Below, piece after piece: positions 43,171-54,606 of a stretch of DNA of 64,000 nucleotides. Below the pieces are notes generated by a model. That model made no database searches. It had not been told where the DNA came from and saw nothing but the letters and a program-made list of their open reading frames with translations. A program made the position numbers and the translations under genes. Source of the stretch: Terrabacter sp040702505 (GTDB lineage Bacteria; Actinomycetota; Actinomycetes; Actinomycetales; Dermatophilaceae). The stretch covers positions 1-64,000 of the forward strand of contig NZ_JBFBLC010000010.1 of the NCBI RefSeq assembly GCF_040702505.1, read 5' to 3'. Positions within the stretch are counted from its first letter, which is position 1, and every line of letters begins with the position of its first letter.

Positions 43171-44330
43171 GCGAGGACGGCTCGAGCACGCCGGCAGCGC
43201 GGGAGGTCCAGCGCCTGCTGCGCCCCGACCTGCGGGGACGGACGCCCTACGGCGCCCCGCAGCTCGACGTGCCGGTCCGCCTCAACACCAACGAGAACTC
43301 CTACCCGGTGCCGCAGGTGGTGGTCGACGCCGTCCTGGCGGCGCTCGCCGACGACGTCGCGGCCCTCAACCGCTACCCCGACCGCGAGTTCACCGACCTG
43401 CGCAAGGCGCTCACGGCATACCTCGAGAAGCAGTCGGGTGTGTCGGTGACGCCGGAGCAGGTGTGGGCGGGCAACGGCTCCAACGAGGTGCTCTCGCACG
43501 TCGTCCAGGCGTTCGGCGGCCATGGTCGCGTCGCGCTCGGGTTCACCCCTAGCTACTCGATGCACCCGATCATCAGTGAGACCCACGGCATGACGTGGGT
43601 CGACGGGCTGCGCTCTGCCGCGACGGAGCCCGACGCCTTCGACCTCACGCCCGAGTCGGCAGCGGCCCAGGCGCGCCAGCACGACCCGTCCGTCGTCTTC
43701 CTCTGCTCGCCCAACAACCCGACCGGCACCGCGCTGCCGTTCAAGGTGATCGGTGCGGTGCTCGAGGCCGCCCCGAACGCGATCGTCGTGGTCGACGAGG
43801 CGTATGCCGAGTTCGCCCGTCCCGGGACCCGGTCGGCCCTCACGCTGCTGGCCGAGCACCCGCGGCTGGTCGTGACGCGCACGATGAGCAAGGCCTTCGC
43901 CTTCGCCGGCGGGCGCCTCGGCTACCTCGTCGCCGCGCCGGAGCTCGTCGACGCCCTGCGTCTGGTGCGGCTGCCCTACCACCTGAGCAGCCCCACCCAG
44001 ACGATCGCCCGGGTGGCCCTCGAGCACGCTGACGTCATGCTCGGCACCGTCGAGGTCATCAAGCACCAGCGCGACCGCATCGTCGAGCGACTCGCCGAGC
44101 TCGGCGCGCGACCTGTCGCGAGCGACAGCAACTTCGTGCTCTTCGGTGGCCTGCGTGACGAGAAGGCCACGTGGCAGGCGCTGCTCGAGCAGGGAGTGCT
44201 CGTCCGCGACATGAACATCGCCCACCACCTGCGCGTCACGGCGGGCGACCCCGACGAGACGACCGCCTTCCTCGAGGCCATGACGCGCCTCGCCCCCACC
44301 CACGTCGAGCGTGAGGAACGCCAGGCATGA
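43167..44330 (+). CDS. hisC: Histidinol-phosphate aminotransferase
   Basis: 387 residues from GTG 43167. Class I/II PLP aminotransferase: RLNTNENSYPVP, NGSNEVLSH, CSPNNPTG, VVDEAYAEF and the PLP lysine in TRTMSKAFAFAGGRLGY. It converts imidazole-acetol phosphate to histidinol phosphate. ATGA overlap with hisB. Confidence 0.95.
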   Translation: MSEDGSSTPAAREVQRLLRPDLRGRTPYGAPQLDVPVRLNTNENSYPVPQVVVDAVLAALADDVAALNRYPDREFTDLRKALTAYLEKQSGVSVTPEQVWAGNGSNEVLSHVVQAFGGHGRVALGFTPSYSMHPIISETHGMTWVDGLRSAATEPDAFDLTPESAAAQARQHDPSVVFLCSPNNPTGTALPFKVIGAVLEAAPNAIVVVDEAYAEFARPGTRSALTLLAEHPRLVVTRTMSKAFAFAGGRLGYLVAAPELVDALRLVRLPYHLSSPTQTIARVALEHADVMLGTVEVIKHQRDRIVERLAELGARPVASDSNFVLFGGLRDEKATWQALLEQGVLVRDMNIAHHLRVTAGDPDETTAFLEAMTRLAPTHVEREERQA

Positions 44331-44953
44331 GCCAGACGACCCCCGACGGCACCCGCAGCCGTACGGCCAAGATCACCCGCGCGACCTCCGAGTCGTCCGT
44401 CGAGCTGTGGCTCGACCTCGACGGCACCGGCCGGTCCGAGGTCTCCACCGGGGTGCCCTTCTACGACCACATGCTCCACTCGCTGAGCAAGCACTCGCTC
44501 ATCGACCTCACCGTCAAGGCCACGGGTGACATCGACGTCGACGTGCACCACACCGTCGAGGACACGGCCATCGTGCTGGGCCAGGCGCTGCGCGAGGCGC
44601 TCGGCGACAAGTCGGGCATCTCCCGCTTCGGCGACGCCACGGTGCCGCTCGACGAGGCCCTGTGCCACGCCGTCGTCGACGTGGCGGGCCGGCCCTACGT
44701 CGTCCACGAGGGTGAGCCGGAGGGGCAGCAGTACGCCCTCATCGGCGGACACTTCACCGGGTCGATGACGCGCCACGTGCTCGAGTCCTTCGCGTACAAC
44801 GCGGGCCTGTGCCTGCACGTGCGCGTGCTCGCTGGCCGCGACCCGCACCACATCGTCGAGGCGCAGTTCAAGGCCGTCGCCCGCGCCCTGCGCGCGGCTG
44901 TCGCGCCCGACCCGCGCGTCGTCGGCATCCCCAGCGCCAAGGGTGCCCTGTGA
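44327..44953 (+). CDS. hisB: Imidazoleglycerol-phosphate dehydratase
   Basis: 208 residues, the monofunctional actinobacterial form. The duplicated metal motifs are visible: FYDHMLHSLSKHS, DVHHTVEDTAIVLGQAL, RFGDATVPLDEAL and HVLESFAYNAGLCLHVRVLAGRDPHHIVEAQFKA-type region near the end. Dehydrates imidazoleglycerol phosphate. No HAD phosphatase domain is fused, so histidinol phosphatase must be encoded elsewhere. Confidence 0.96.
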   Translation: MSQTTPDGTRSRTAKITRATSESSVELWLDLDGTGRSEVSTGVPFYDHMLHSLSKHSLIDLTVKATGDIDVDVHHTVEDTAIVLGQALREALGDKSGISRFGDATVPLDEALCHAVVDVAGRPYVVHEGEPEGQQYALIGGHFTGSMTRHVLESFAYNAGLCLHVRVLAGRDPHHIVEAQFKAVARALRAAVAPDPRVVGIPSAKGAL

Positions 44954-44969
44954 CGCTGCAGGTGCGCCG

Positions 44970-45608
44970 GTGAGTGCCGACGTCGTCGTCCTCGACTACG
45001 GCAGCGGCAACGTCCGCTCGGCCGTGCGCGCCCTCGAGCGCGTCGGGGCCGACGTGAACCTGACGTCCGACCCGGTCCGGGCCCTGGAGTGCGACGGGCT
45101 CTTCGTGCCCGGGGTCGGCAACTTCCACGCGTGCATGGCCGGCCTCGCAGCCGCCCACGGGCCCCGCATCATCGGGCGGCGCATCAGTGGTGGCCGTTCG
45201 GTCCTCGGCATCTGCGTCGGCATGCAGGTGCTCTTCGACGGCTCGACCGAGCCGTCGGAGCACCCGCTCGAGGGCCTCGCCGAGTGGCCGGGCACCGTCG
45301 AGCGCCTGCCTGCCGACGTCGTGCCGCACATGGGGTGGTCGCAGGTGCGTCCGCCCGAGGGCTCCAGCCTGTTCGCGGGCGTCGAGGAGGAGCGCTTCTA
45401 CTTCGTCCACTCGTATGCCGTCCAGCGCTGGACGCTCGAGGCCACCGGTGCCTTCGCGCGAGTGGCGCCCCGGGTCACGTGGGCCCACCACGGCGCGGAC
45501 TTCGTCGCCGCCGTCGAGAACGGCCCGCTCAGCGCCACGCAGTTCCACCCCGAGAAGTCGGGCGACGCAGGCCTGCACCTGCTCGAGAACTGGGTCCGCT
45601 CCCTCTGA
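44970..45608 (+). CDS. hisH: Imidazole glycerol phosphate synthase glutaminase subunit HisH
   Basis: 212 residues from GTG 44970 (16 bp after hisB). Class I glutamine amidotransferase with DYGSGNVRSAVRALE, PGVGNFHACM, the nucleophile Cys82 in GICVGMQ, and His193/Glu195 in QFHPEKSG. It supplies ammonia to HisF. HisF is not encoded in this window, so the synthase partner lies elsewhere. Confidence 0.95.
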   Translation: MSADVVVLDYGSGNVRSAVRALERVGADVNLTSDPVRALECDGLFVPGVGNFHACMAGLAAAHGPRIIGRRISGGRSVLGICVGMQVLFDGSTEPSEHPLEGLAEWPGTVERLPADVVPHMGWSQVRPPEGSSLFAGVEEERFYFVHSYAVQRWTLEATGAFARVAPRVTWAHHGADFVAAVENGPLSATQFHPEKSGDAGLHLLENWVRSL

Positions 45609-45613
45609 CGCAC

Positions 45614-45719
45614 CCGTCGGGAGGCCACGTCTGGCCCCTCGCCACCCGTCGAGAGGCCACGTGTGGCCCCTCGCCCACCGTCGAGAGGCCACGTGTGGCC
45701 CTCCCGACCGTCGAGCAGG
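45614..45719 (+). repeat. Tandem 32-bp repeats between hisH and hisA
   Basis: Three near-identical units start with CCGTC at 45614, 45646 and 45678, and a truncated fourth starts at 45708 (periods 32, 32, 30). Each full unit contains GGCCACGTGTGGCC (GGCCACGTCTGGCC in the first), which can form a small hairpin or a dyad binding site. No gene overlaps them. Function unknown. Confidence 0.85.
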
Positions 45720-45820
45720 CACGCCGCGCCGCCCACGTCCTGGGCCGGGCGGCTTCGGGAACGTGGCTCACGGCATACTCGGGAGGCCACCCGACCCACC
45801 ACCGAGGAGCACTCGCCGCG

Positions 45821-46573
45821 ATGAGCCAACCGACCGACCAGCCCCGCCTCGAGCTGCTGCCCGCCGTCGACATCTCCGGGGGCCGCGCCGTCCAGCTGGT
45901 GCAGGGCGTGGCCGGCAGCGGCGGTGAGTTCGGTGACCCGTGGGAGGCCGCCTCCCGCTGGCAGGAGCAGGGCGCCGAGTGGATCCACCTGGTCGACCTC
46001 GACGCAGCGTTCGGCCGCGGCAGCAACCGCGAGCTCATCGCCTCGATCGTCGGCCGCCTCGACCTGCAGGTCGAGCTCTCGGGCGGCATCCGCGACTCGG
46101 ATTCTCTCGAGGCCGCCCTCGCCACGGGCTGCCGGCGCGTCAACATCGGCACGGCAGCGCTCGAGGACCCGGAATGGACCGCCGCGATCATCGGCGAGCA
46201 CGGCGACAGGGTCGCGATCGGCCTCGACGTCCGCGGCACGACCCTCGCCGCGCGGGGCTGGACCCGCGAGGGCGGCGACCTCTGGGAGACGCTGGCGCGC
46301 CTCGACGCGGAGGGGTGCGCGCGCTACGTCGTCACCGACGTCAACAAGGACGGCATGCTCCAAGGGCCCAACGTCGAGCTGTTGCGCGCGGTGTGTGCCC
46401 GCACCGACCGGCCGGTCGTCGCCAGCGGCGGTGTGTCGACGCTCGACGACATCGCCACCATCCGCGAGATCGTCGGGGAGGGTGTCGAGGGTGCCATCAT
46501 CGGCTCTGCGCTCTACCGTGGCGCCTTCACGCTGCCCGAGGCGCTCGACGTCGCCGGGCGGCCCGGCGCATGA
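45821..46573 (+). CDS. priA: Phosphoribosyl isomerase A (HisA/TrpF-type PriA)
   Basis: 250-residue TIM barrel with LLPAVDISGGRAVQLVQG, VELSGGIRD, NIGTAAL, VTDVNKDGMLQGPN and VASGGVSTLDD. Asp17 and Asp173 are the expected general acid and base. It isomerises ProFAR in histidine synthesis. In actinobacteria lacking trpF this enzyme (PriA) also isomerises phosphoribosylanthranilate in tryptophan synthesis. Dual use here is inference, because the rest of the genome is not visible. The start at ATG 45821 is preceded by GAGGAG at a rather long distance. Confidence 0.92.
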   Translation: MSQPTDQPRLELLPAVDISGGRAVQLVQGVAGSGGEFGDPWEAASRWQEQGAEWIHLVDLDAAFGRGSNRELIASIVGRLDLQVELSGGIRDSDSLEAALATGCRRVNIGTAALEDPEWTAAIIGEHGDRVAIGLDVRGTTLAARGWTREGGDLWETLARLDAEGCARYVVTDVNKDGMLQGPNVELLRAVCARTDRPVVASGGVSTLDDIATIREIVGEGVEGAIIGSALYRGAFTLPEALDVAGRPGA

Positions 46574-47355
46574 CACCGGCGCCTCCGGCCCACCACGACG
46601 AGCAGGGTCGCCCCTCGGACTCTGCGGGCCAGGCGTGGCAGGGCAAGTCGATCCCGTCGCACGGCTTCGCCGGAGACACGGGGGAGGCCGACCCCGCCCT
46701 CGTGGAGGCGCTCGTCGCCGCCCATGCGGAGCCTTCCGACGAGGGCGAGCAGGTCGTCATGGAGCTCGCCGCCCGCAGCCGCTGGCTCGTGCCCGTCGTC
46801 GCCGTCGCGGCCGAGGTGGACGAGTCCGGTCCGCACACCGTCGACACCCGCAGCGACATGGCGGCCGTCACCCTGACCTCGCCGGACGGATCGCGAGCGC
46901 TGCCGATGTTCAGCTCGCTCGAGAGCCTGGCGGCGTGGGACCCGACCGCCCGGCCCGTGCCCGTCGCAGCCTCCGCTGCCGCCCAGGCCGCCATCAGCGA
47001 GGAGTGCCAGGTCCTCCTCGTCGACGTCGCCTCCCCGCACGCGATGGTGCTGCGACCCAGCATGCTCTGGGCGCTGGCCCAGGAGCGCGCTTGGGAGCCC
47101 AGCCATCGCGACGCACACGTCGCCTCCGCCGTACGCCGAGCGGTCGAGTCCGAGACCGACGTGACCGCGCATCGGCTGGAGCCGGGGGAACCCGTCGGCG
47201 CCGGGGTGCTGCGTGTCGTGCTGACGCTGCCACCGGGTCTCGATGCCGACCGTGTGAGCGCGATCGCCACCCGGATCGGGGAGCGGATCGCGACTGACGG
47301 CGAGACCCGTGCGAGGATCGATGCTCTGACCTTTGCGCTCGAAGCGGCGCGCTGA
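46570..47355 (+). CDS. SseB family protein
   Basis: 261 residues, ATGA overlap with priA. The N-terminus has KSIPSHGFAGDTGEADPALVEAL, and the SseB-like core includes DMAAVTLTSPDGSRALPMFSSLESLAAWDPTARP-type sequence and a C-terminal alpha/beta domain. The family is named after Escherichia coli SseB; its biochemical role is not known. Co-location with priA recurs in related actinobacteria as far as I recall. No signal peptide or membrane helix. Confidence 0.8.
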   Translation: MTPAPPAHHDEQGRPSDSAGQAWQGKSIPSHGFAGDTGEADPALVEALVAAHAEPSDEGEQVVMELAARSRWLVPVVAVAAEVDESGPHTVDTRSDMAAVTLTSPDGSRALPMFSSLESLAAWDPTARPVPVAASAAAQAAISEECQVLLVDVASPHAMVLRPSMLWALAQERAWEPSHRDAHVASAVRRAVESETDVTAHRLEPGEPVGAGVLRVVLTLPPGLDADRVSAIATRIGERIATDGETRARIDALTFALEAAR

Positions 47356-47381
47356 GCACACCACCCGCGGAGGTGCCGCAC

Positions 47382-48836
47382 GTGGACACCACACGACCCA
47401 CGACGCAGGAGCGCGGCCCCGAGCCGTCGCCGACACCGCTCGCCACGGCCGGGCTCTCCGCGGCGCCCGCTCCAACCGGCACCTTGCCGTCAGTGTCCTC
47501 GGGGACGACGTCCGCCGGTGATGGCGGTCACGACGGCGGAGCCCGCGCCCCCCGCGGCCGGCGCGGCGGGGGAGGGCCCCTCGGCTTCATCGTCGACCCG
47601 GCCCTGGACGCGCAGAGGCGGCGTGACCTGCGCCGGATGCGACTGCTGGCCACCGGGCTGCTCGTGCTCGCAGCCGTCGTCTACGTCCTGACCCGCGGAC
47701 ACGACGTGGGCCTGCTCGGGTTCGTCAACGCCGGGGCGGAGGCCTCCATGGTCGGTGCGTGTGCCGACTGGTTCGCGGTGACGGCGCTCTTCCGGCACCC
47801 TCTCGGCCTGCCCATCCCGCACACTGCCCTGATCCCACGCAAGAAGGAGATGATCGGGCGCAGCCTCGAGGAGTTCGTCAGCGAGAACTTCATGCGCGAG
47901 GACATCATCCGCGAGCGGGTCCTCGACGCCGAGCCGACCCGGCGCGCCTCCGAGTGGGCCCTCGCCCCCGGGCACGCCAAGCGCCTCGTCGACGAGGTGG
48001 CCACGGTCACCGTGCACGCGCTGCACCGCATCCCCGACGAGGACGTCCGCGCGGTCATCGAGCACGCGCTGCTGCCCCGGCTGGTGCAGGAGCCGGTCAG
48101 CTCGCTCGCGGGGGGCCTACTCGACCAGGTGGTGCGAGACCAGGCCCACGTCGGCCTCGTCGACCTGGCGCTGGACGAGATGCGGGTCTGGCTCGTGGAC
48201 AACGAGGACCTGTTCGAGTCCCTGATCCGGCAGCGGGCGCCGGCGTGGGTGCCAGACGCCGTCAACGACCTCGTCGCCCGCAAGATCCACGTCGAGGCGC
48301 TCAAGTGGCTCGCCGACGTGCGCAACGACCCGAGTCACGACGTGCGCCTCGCCCTCGACAAGCTGCTCGTCGACCTCGCCGACGACCTGCAGCACGACCC
48401 GGTGACCCAGGCCAAGGCCGAGCGGCTCAAGGAACGGGTGCTCATGCACCCACAGGTCGCCGACACGGCCATGTCGTTGTGGGGCTCGCTGCGCGCCGTC
48501 GTCGTCGCCGCCCTCGAGGACGAGCACGGTCCGGTGCGCACCCGGGCCGTCAAGGAGGTCACTGCCCTCGCCGAACGCCTCCTGGCAGATGCCGACCTGC
48601 GCGACCGCATCGACGGCCGCATCTGCGACGCGACCGTCTACGCCGTCGAGCGCTACGGCTCGGAGCTGACACGGGTGATCAGCGACACGGTCGAGCGGTG
48701 GGACGGCAAGGAGACCGCTGAGCGCGTCGAGCTGCAGGTGGGACGCGACCTGCAGTTCATCCGCATCAACGGCACGCTCGTCGGCGGACTCATCGGCATG
48801 GTGATCCACGCCGTCTCGATCCTGCTGCCCTCCTGA
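47382..48836 (+). CDS. DUF445 family membrane protein
   Basis: 484 residues. After a disordered 75-residue Thr/Pro/Gly-rich start there are membrane helices around 88-106 and 110-135 (LGFVNAGAEASMVGACADWFAVTALFRHPLG is partly membrane-facing). A long cytoplasmic or periplasmic helical region follows, and a final membrane helix (GGLIGMVIHAVSIL). This layout is that of DUF445 (YheB/YjiN) proteins of unknown function. GTG 47382 is preferred over GTG 47373 because GGAGG sits eight bases before it. Confidence 0.85.
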   Translation: MDTTRPTTQERGPEPSPTPLATAGLSAAPAPTGTLPSVSSGTTSAGDGGHDGGARAPRGRRGGGGPLGFIVDPALDAQRRRDLRRMRLLATGLLVLAAVVYVLTRGHDVGLLGFVNAGAEASMVGACADWFAVTALFRHPLGLPIPHTALIPRKKEMIGRSLEEFVSENFMREDIIRERVLDAEPTRRASEWALAPGHAKRLVDEVATVTVHALHRIPDEDVRAVIEHALLPRLVQEPVSSLAGGLLDQVVRDQAHVGLVDLALDEMRVWLVDNEDLFESLIRQRAPAWVPDAVNDLVARKIHVEALKWLADVRNDPSHDVRLALDKLLVDLADDLQHDPVTQAKAERLKERVLMHPQVADTAMSLWGSLRAVVVAALEDEHGPVRTRAVKEVTALAERLLADADLRDRIDGRICDATVYAVERYGSELTRVISDTVERWDGKETAERVELQVGRDLQFIRINGTLVGGLIGMVIHAVSILLPS

Positions 48837-48930
48837 CCCGTCCCGGTTGGGTCTGGGCCGCCGCCCGAGACCCGTGCCGTATGCCGTCCCACCGCCGCCG
48901 CGGCCAGCCACCCAGTCGCGCGGCCAGCAG

Positions 48931-49392
48931 TCAGCCGTGGGCGTCGAGGCTCTCGGAGATGTGCCGGAGCGTGCGGTGCAGGTCGACCAGCTGCTCCCGG
49001 GACAGGCCGCTGCGCTCTGCGACGCGGCGCGGCACGTCGCCGAGCGCGCTCAGCCGCTCGGTGCCTGCCGTGGTCAGGGAGACAACGACGCGGCGCTCGT
49101 CCTCGGGGTCGCGGGCGCGCTCGACGAGCCCGGCTGCCTCCATGCGCTTGAGCAGCGGCGAGAGCGTGCCGGAGTCGAGGCGCATGAGCTCGCCGAGCGC
49201 TCCGACGGTGAGCGGCCCGTGCTCGCCGACCGTCATGAGGGCGATGTACCGCGGGTAGGAGAGCCCGTGCTCGGCGAGCAGCTCCCGGTAGACGCCGTCG
49301 AACGCGCGCACGGTCGTGTGCATCGCGTAGCAGATCTGCCGCTCGAGGCTGAGGTCCTCCGAGGGGGTCGACGGGAAGTTGGACGGGTTCAT
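48931..49392 (-). CDS. ohrR: MarR-family organic peroxide sensor OhrR
   Basis: 153 residues with a MarR winged helix-turn-helix (about 45-115). Cys21 in RQICYAMHT corresponds to the peroxide-reactive N-terminal cysteine of OhrR. On oxidation by organic hydroperoxides OhrR releases DNA and derepresses ohr. It is divergent from ohr with a shared 58-bp gap that contains a palindromic operator, which strongly supports the assignment. Confidence 0.88.
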   Translation of the reverse strand: MNPSNFPSTPSEDLSLERQICYAMHTTVRAFDGVYRELLAEHGLSYPRYIALMTVGEHGPLTVGALGELMRLDSGTLSPLLKRMEAAGLVERARDPEDERRVVVSLTTAGTERLSALGDVPRRVAERSGLSREQLVDLHRTLRHISESLDAHG

Positions 49393-49411
49393 GCCTCCAG
49401 CGTACTATCCA

Positions 49412-49438
49412 ATTGCGCACAATAGAATTGTTTGCAAT
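49412..49438. promoter_or_regulatory. OhrR operator palindrome with overlapping ohr -10
   Basis: Twelve-base arms, ATTGCGCACAAT (49412-49423) and ATTGTTTGCAAT (49427-49438), are complementary at ten of twelve positions around an AGA centre. The inner ACAAT-AGA-ATTGT is perfect. TAGAAT at 49423-49428 can serve as -10 for ohr. A repressor here would block both divergent genes. This is the most A+T-rich spot for kilobases. Confidence 0.75.
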
Positions 49439-49450
49439 CGAAGGAGTCCC

Positions 49451-49879
<429 letters not shown>

Positions 49880-49924
49880 CCCCTCCCGGAGCCCACCCCG
49901 GACAGCCCCCACAGAAGGAGAACC

Positions 49925-50926
49925 ATGACCAACCCCCGTGAGGTCCAGCTCAAGAGCCGCCCCGTCGGCTGGCCCACCCCCGACGACTTCGAGCTCGTCC
50001 AGAGCGCCCACGCCGACCTCGCCGACGGCCAGGTCCGCGTCCGCAACGAGCTCATGTCGGTCGACCCCTACATGCGTGGCCGCATGAGCGACGCCAAGTC
50101 CTACGCCGAGCCGTATGCGCTGGGCGAGGCCATGAACGGGGGCGCCGTCGGCGTCGTGACCGAGTCCCGCGCCGACGGCATCGAGGTCGGCGCCCACGTG
50201 CTCCACGGTCTCGGGTGGCGCGAGGAGGCCGTGCTCGATGCCTCCGGCGTCCGCGTCGTCGACACGTCGGTGGCCCCGGCCTCCGCCTACCTCGGCGTGC
50301 TCGGCATGACCGGCCTGACGGCATACGCCGGGCTGACCCGCGTCGCGGGGCTCAAGGAGGGCGACGTCGTGTTCGTCTCCGGCGCCGCGGGTGCGGTCGG
50401 CAGCGTCGTGGGCCAGGTTGCCAAGGCGCTCGGCGCCAGCCGCGTCATCGGCAGCGCCGGCTCGCAGGAGAAGGTCGACCACCTGCTGAACGACCTCGGC
50501 TTCGACGCCGCCTTCAACTACAAGGACGGCCGCGTCTCCGACCTGCTGCGCGAGGCCGCACCCGACGGCATCGACGTCTACTTCGACAACGTCGGCGGCG
50601 ACCACCTCGAGGCCGCCATCGGCTCGCTCCGCCTCGGTGGCCGCATCGCCATCTGCGGCGCGATCTCCGTCTACAACAACACCGAGCCGGCGCCCGGGCC
50701 GCGCAACCTCGCGCGCCTGATCCAGACGCGCGGCACGATCACCGGCTTCCTCGTCGGCGACCACTGGGACCTCGCGGGGGAGTACGCGCGGCGCGCGGCC
50801 GGCTGGATCGCCGACGGCACGCTGACCTCCCGGGAGACGTTCGTCGACGGCATAGACCACGCCGTCGACGCCTTCCTCGGCGTCCTGCGCGGCGAGAACG
50901 TCGGCAAGATGGTCGTCCGGCTCTGA
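49925..50926 (+). CDS. NADP-dependent MDR-family oxidoreductase (CurA-like)
   Basis: 333 residues, zinc-free medium-chain dehydrogenase/reductase. VDPYMRGRMSDAKSY near residue 43, the nucleotide loop SGAAGAVGSVVGQVAKALGA, and YFDNVGGDHLEAAI are typical of the CurA/leukotriene-B4-dehydrogenase-like group, which reduce activated double bonds. It lies 45 bp after ohr with its own AAGGAGAA ribosome site. Co-transcription with ohr is likely, and a role in removing reactive enones formed by lipid peroxidation is inference. Confidence 0.88.
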   Translation: MTNPREVQLKSRPVGWPTPDDFELVQSAHADLADGQVRVRNELMSVDPYMRGRMSDAKSYAEPYALGEAMNGGAVGVVTESRADGIEVGAHVLHGLGWREEAVLDASGVRVVDTSVAPASAYLGVLGMTGLTAYAGLTRVAGLKEGDVVFVSGAAGAVGSVVGQVAKALGASRVIGSAGSQEKVDHLLNDLGFDAAFNYKDGRVSDLLREAAPDGIDVYFDNVGGDHLEAAIGSLRLGGRIAICGAISVYNNTEPAPGPRNLARLIQTRGTITGFLVGDHWDLAGEYARRAAGWIADGTLTSRETFVDGIDHAVDAFLGVLRGENVGKMVVRL

Positions 50927-50956
50927 GCCGACGCGTCGTCCTCGACAGACGACAGG

Positions 50957-50991
50957 CGAAGGGGCGGGTGCCGCGGGCACCCGCCCCTTCG
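50957..50991. terminator. Shared terminator of convergent curA-like and EF-G-like genes
   Basis: Perfect 16-bp stem (50957-50972 with 50976-50991), 3-nt loop, in the 84-bp gap between two convergent genes. Confidence 0.88.
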
Positions 50992-51010
50992 TCGTCCCGT
51001 CCCGGCGCTC

Positions 51011-53089
<2,079 letters not shown>

Positions 53090-53238
53090 GCCACCACCTT
53101 TCTCCTCCTACGCACCCCTCACAAGGACTTTGGCGTATGCCGTCCGCCGCGGCGGTCTCGTGGGCACCGTCCGCAGGTGCCGTCCCGTCAGGCAAACCCG
53201 GGTGCGCGCTGTCGGCGCGCAGTGACACCCTTGGCGGC

Positions 53239-54606
53239 ATGGATCTGGGCGCATACCGGCCGGTGCTGGCCAACCGAGACACGCGCAACGCGCTCCTGCT
53301 CGGCTTCCTCATCCGCGTGCCCATGTGGGCCGGTGGCGTGATCCTGACCCTGCACGTCGTGACCTCCCTCGGCCGCAGCTACGGCGAGGCGGGGCTCGTC
53401 ACGGCCGCGTCCACCGTGGCCGTGGCGATCTCCGGGCCCTGGCGCGGGCGGCTGCTCGACCGGGTCGGCCTGCGACGCACGGTCGGTCCCTCGCTCCTGG
53501 TCCAGGTCGTGTGCTGGTCGATCGCGCCCTGGGTCGGCTACCTGCCGCTCATCGCCTTCGCGGCGCTCGCCGGGCTCTTCGTCGTGCCGACATTCTCGAT
53601 CCTGCGGCAGGTCATCATCCGTTCGGTCCCGAGCCACCAGCGGCGCACGGCGCTCTCGCTCGACTCGTCGGCGACCGAGCTGTCGTTCATGGCGGGCCCG
53701 GCCATCGGGGTCTGGCTCGCGACGGCCTGGCACACCGGCTGGGCGCTGCTGGTCTGCGAGCTCGCCTCGGTCGCCGCCGGCTTCGTCATGTGGCTCGTCA
53801 ATCCGCCGCTGACCTCGGCACCGGCCGGCGCGGCCGAGGCTGACGCGCAGAAGCAGGCAGCCCACGACCAGCAGGGGGAGGCCGTCCGGGCCGAGGCGAT
53901 CGCGGCTCCGGCGGTGTCCGGTCAGCCGGCCGCCCGCCGCACGGTGCGCGGCTTCGTCACGGTCCCGGTGGCGGCCGTGCTGCTGGCGGCCGCCTGCTCG
54001 ACCCTCGTGCTGAGCGGCACCGACGTCTCGATCGTGGCCGCGCTGCGGTCCTTCGGCTCCACCGGCTCGATCGGCTGGGTGCTGGCCCTGTGGGGCGCCG
54101 GGTCCCTGGTGGGCGGACTCGTCTACGGCGCGTGGCACCGCTCGCTGTCGGTGTTCTGGCTCCTCGGCGGCCTGGCGGCCACCACTGGGCCGGTCGCCCT
54201 GGCCCTCGGGGTGCCGAGCTTCGCGGTGCTCATCACGGTCTCCGGGTTCCTGTGCGCGCCCACCGTCACGGCCACCGTCGAGCAGCTGAGCCGCCTCGTG
54301 CCCGAGCGCTTCCGCGGCGAGATGATGGGCTGGCACGGCTCGGCGATGACCGCCGGTTCGGCCGTGGGTGCGCCCGTCGCGGGCTTCGCCATCGACCGTG
54401 GCGGCTGGTCCTGGGGCTTCGTCGTGGTGTCCGCGCTCGGAGTGGTCATCGCGGCGGCGGGATGGCTCGCCTCCCGGCGTGGGCAGCCGGCGGTCGAGGA
54501 GGGCCCGGCGACGAGCCCCACCGACACCACTGCGGCGGCCGCCCCGGCCCTCGCCGGGACCGTCGATTCGGAGCACGGCCTCCCGGCTGCTACCATCGAT
54601 CACTGA
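53239..54606 (+). CDS. MFS transporter
   Basis: 455 residues with about eleven or twelve membrane helices and a polar middle loop (about 195-235, rich in Ala and Gln). RGRLLDRVGLRRTVGPS between helices 2 and 3 is the MFS loop motif. RSVPSHQRRTALSLDSSATELSFM and the C-terminal VPERFRGEMMGWHGSAMTAGS are family-like. Probably a drug or metabolite exporter; substrate unknown. ATG 53239 lacks a Shine-Dalgarno, so the start is moderately sure. Confidence 0.85.
   Translation: MDLGAYRPVLANRDTRNALLLGFLIRVPMWAGGVILTLHVVTSLGRSYGEAGLVTAASTVAVAISGPWRGRLLDRVGLRRTVGPSLLVQVVCWSIAPWVGYLPLIAFAALAGLFVVPTFSILRQVIIRSVPSHQRRTALSLDSSATELSFMAGPAIGVWLATAWHTGWALLVCELASVAAGFVMWLVNPPLTSAPAGAAEADAQKQAAHDQQGEAVRAEAIAAPAVSGQPAARRTVRGFVTVPVAAVLLAAACSTLVLSGTDVSIVAALRSFGSTGSIGWVLALWGAGSLVGGLVYGAWHRSLSVFWLLGGLAATTGPVALALGVPSFAVLITVSGFLCAPTVTATVEQLSRLVPERFRGEMMGWHGSAMTAGSAVGAPVAGFAIDRGGWSWGFVVVSALGVVIAAAGWLASRRGQPAVEEGPATSPTDTTAAAAPALAGTVDSEHGLPAATIDH

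Noticed and set aside
45614..45719. CRISPR array
   Set aside because: The units are contiguous 32-bp tandem copies with no unique spacers between them, and there are no cas genes.
45089..45820. Long frame continuing upstream of priA across the repeat array
   Set aside because: It overlaps hisH in another frame and lacks protein motifs; ATG 45821 begins the conserved HisA/PriA N-terminus.
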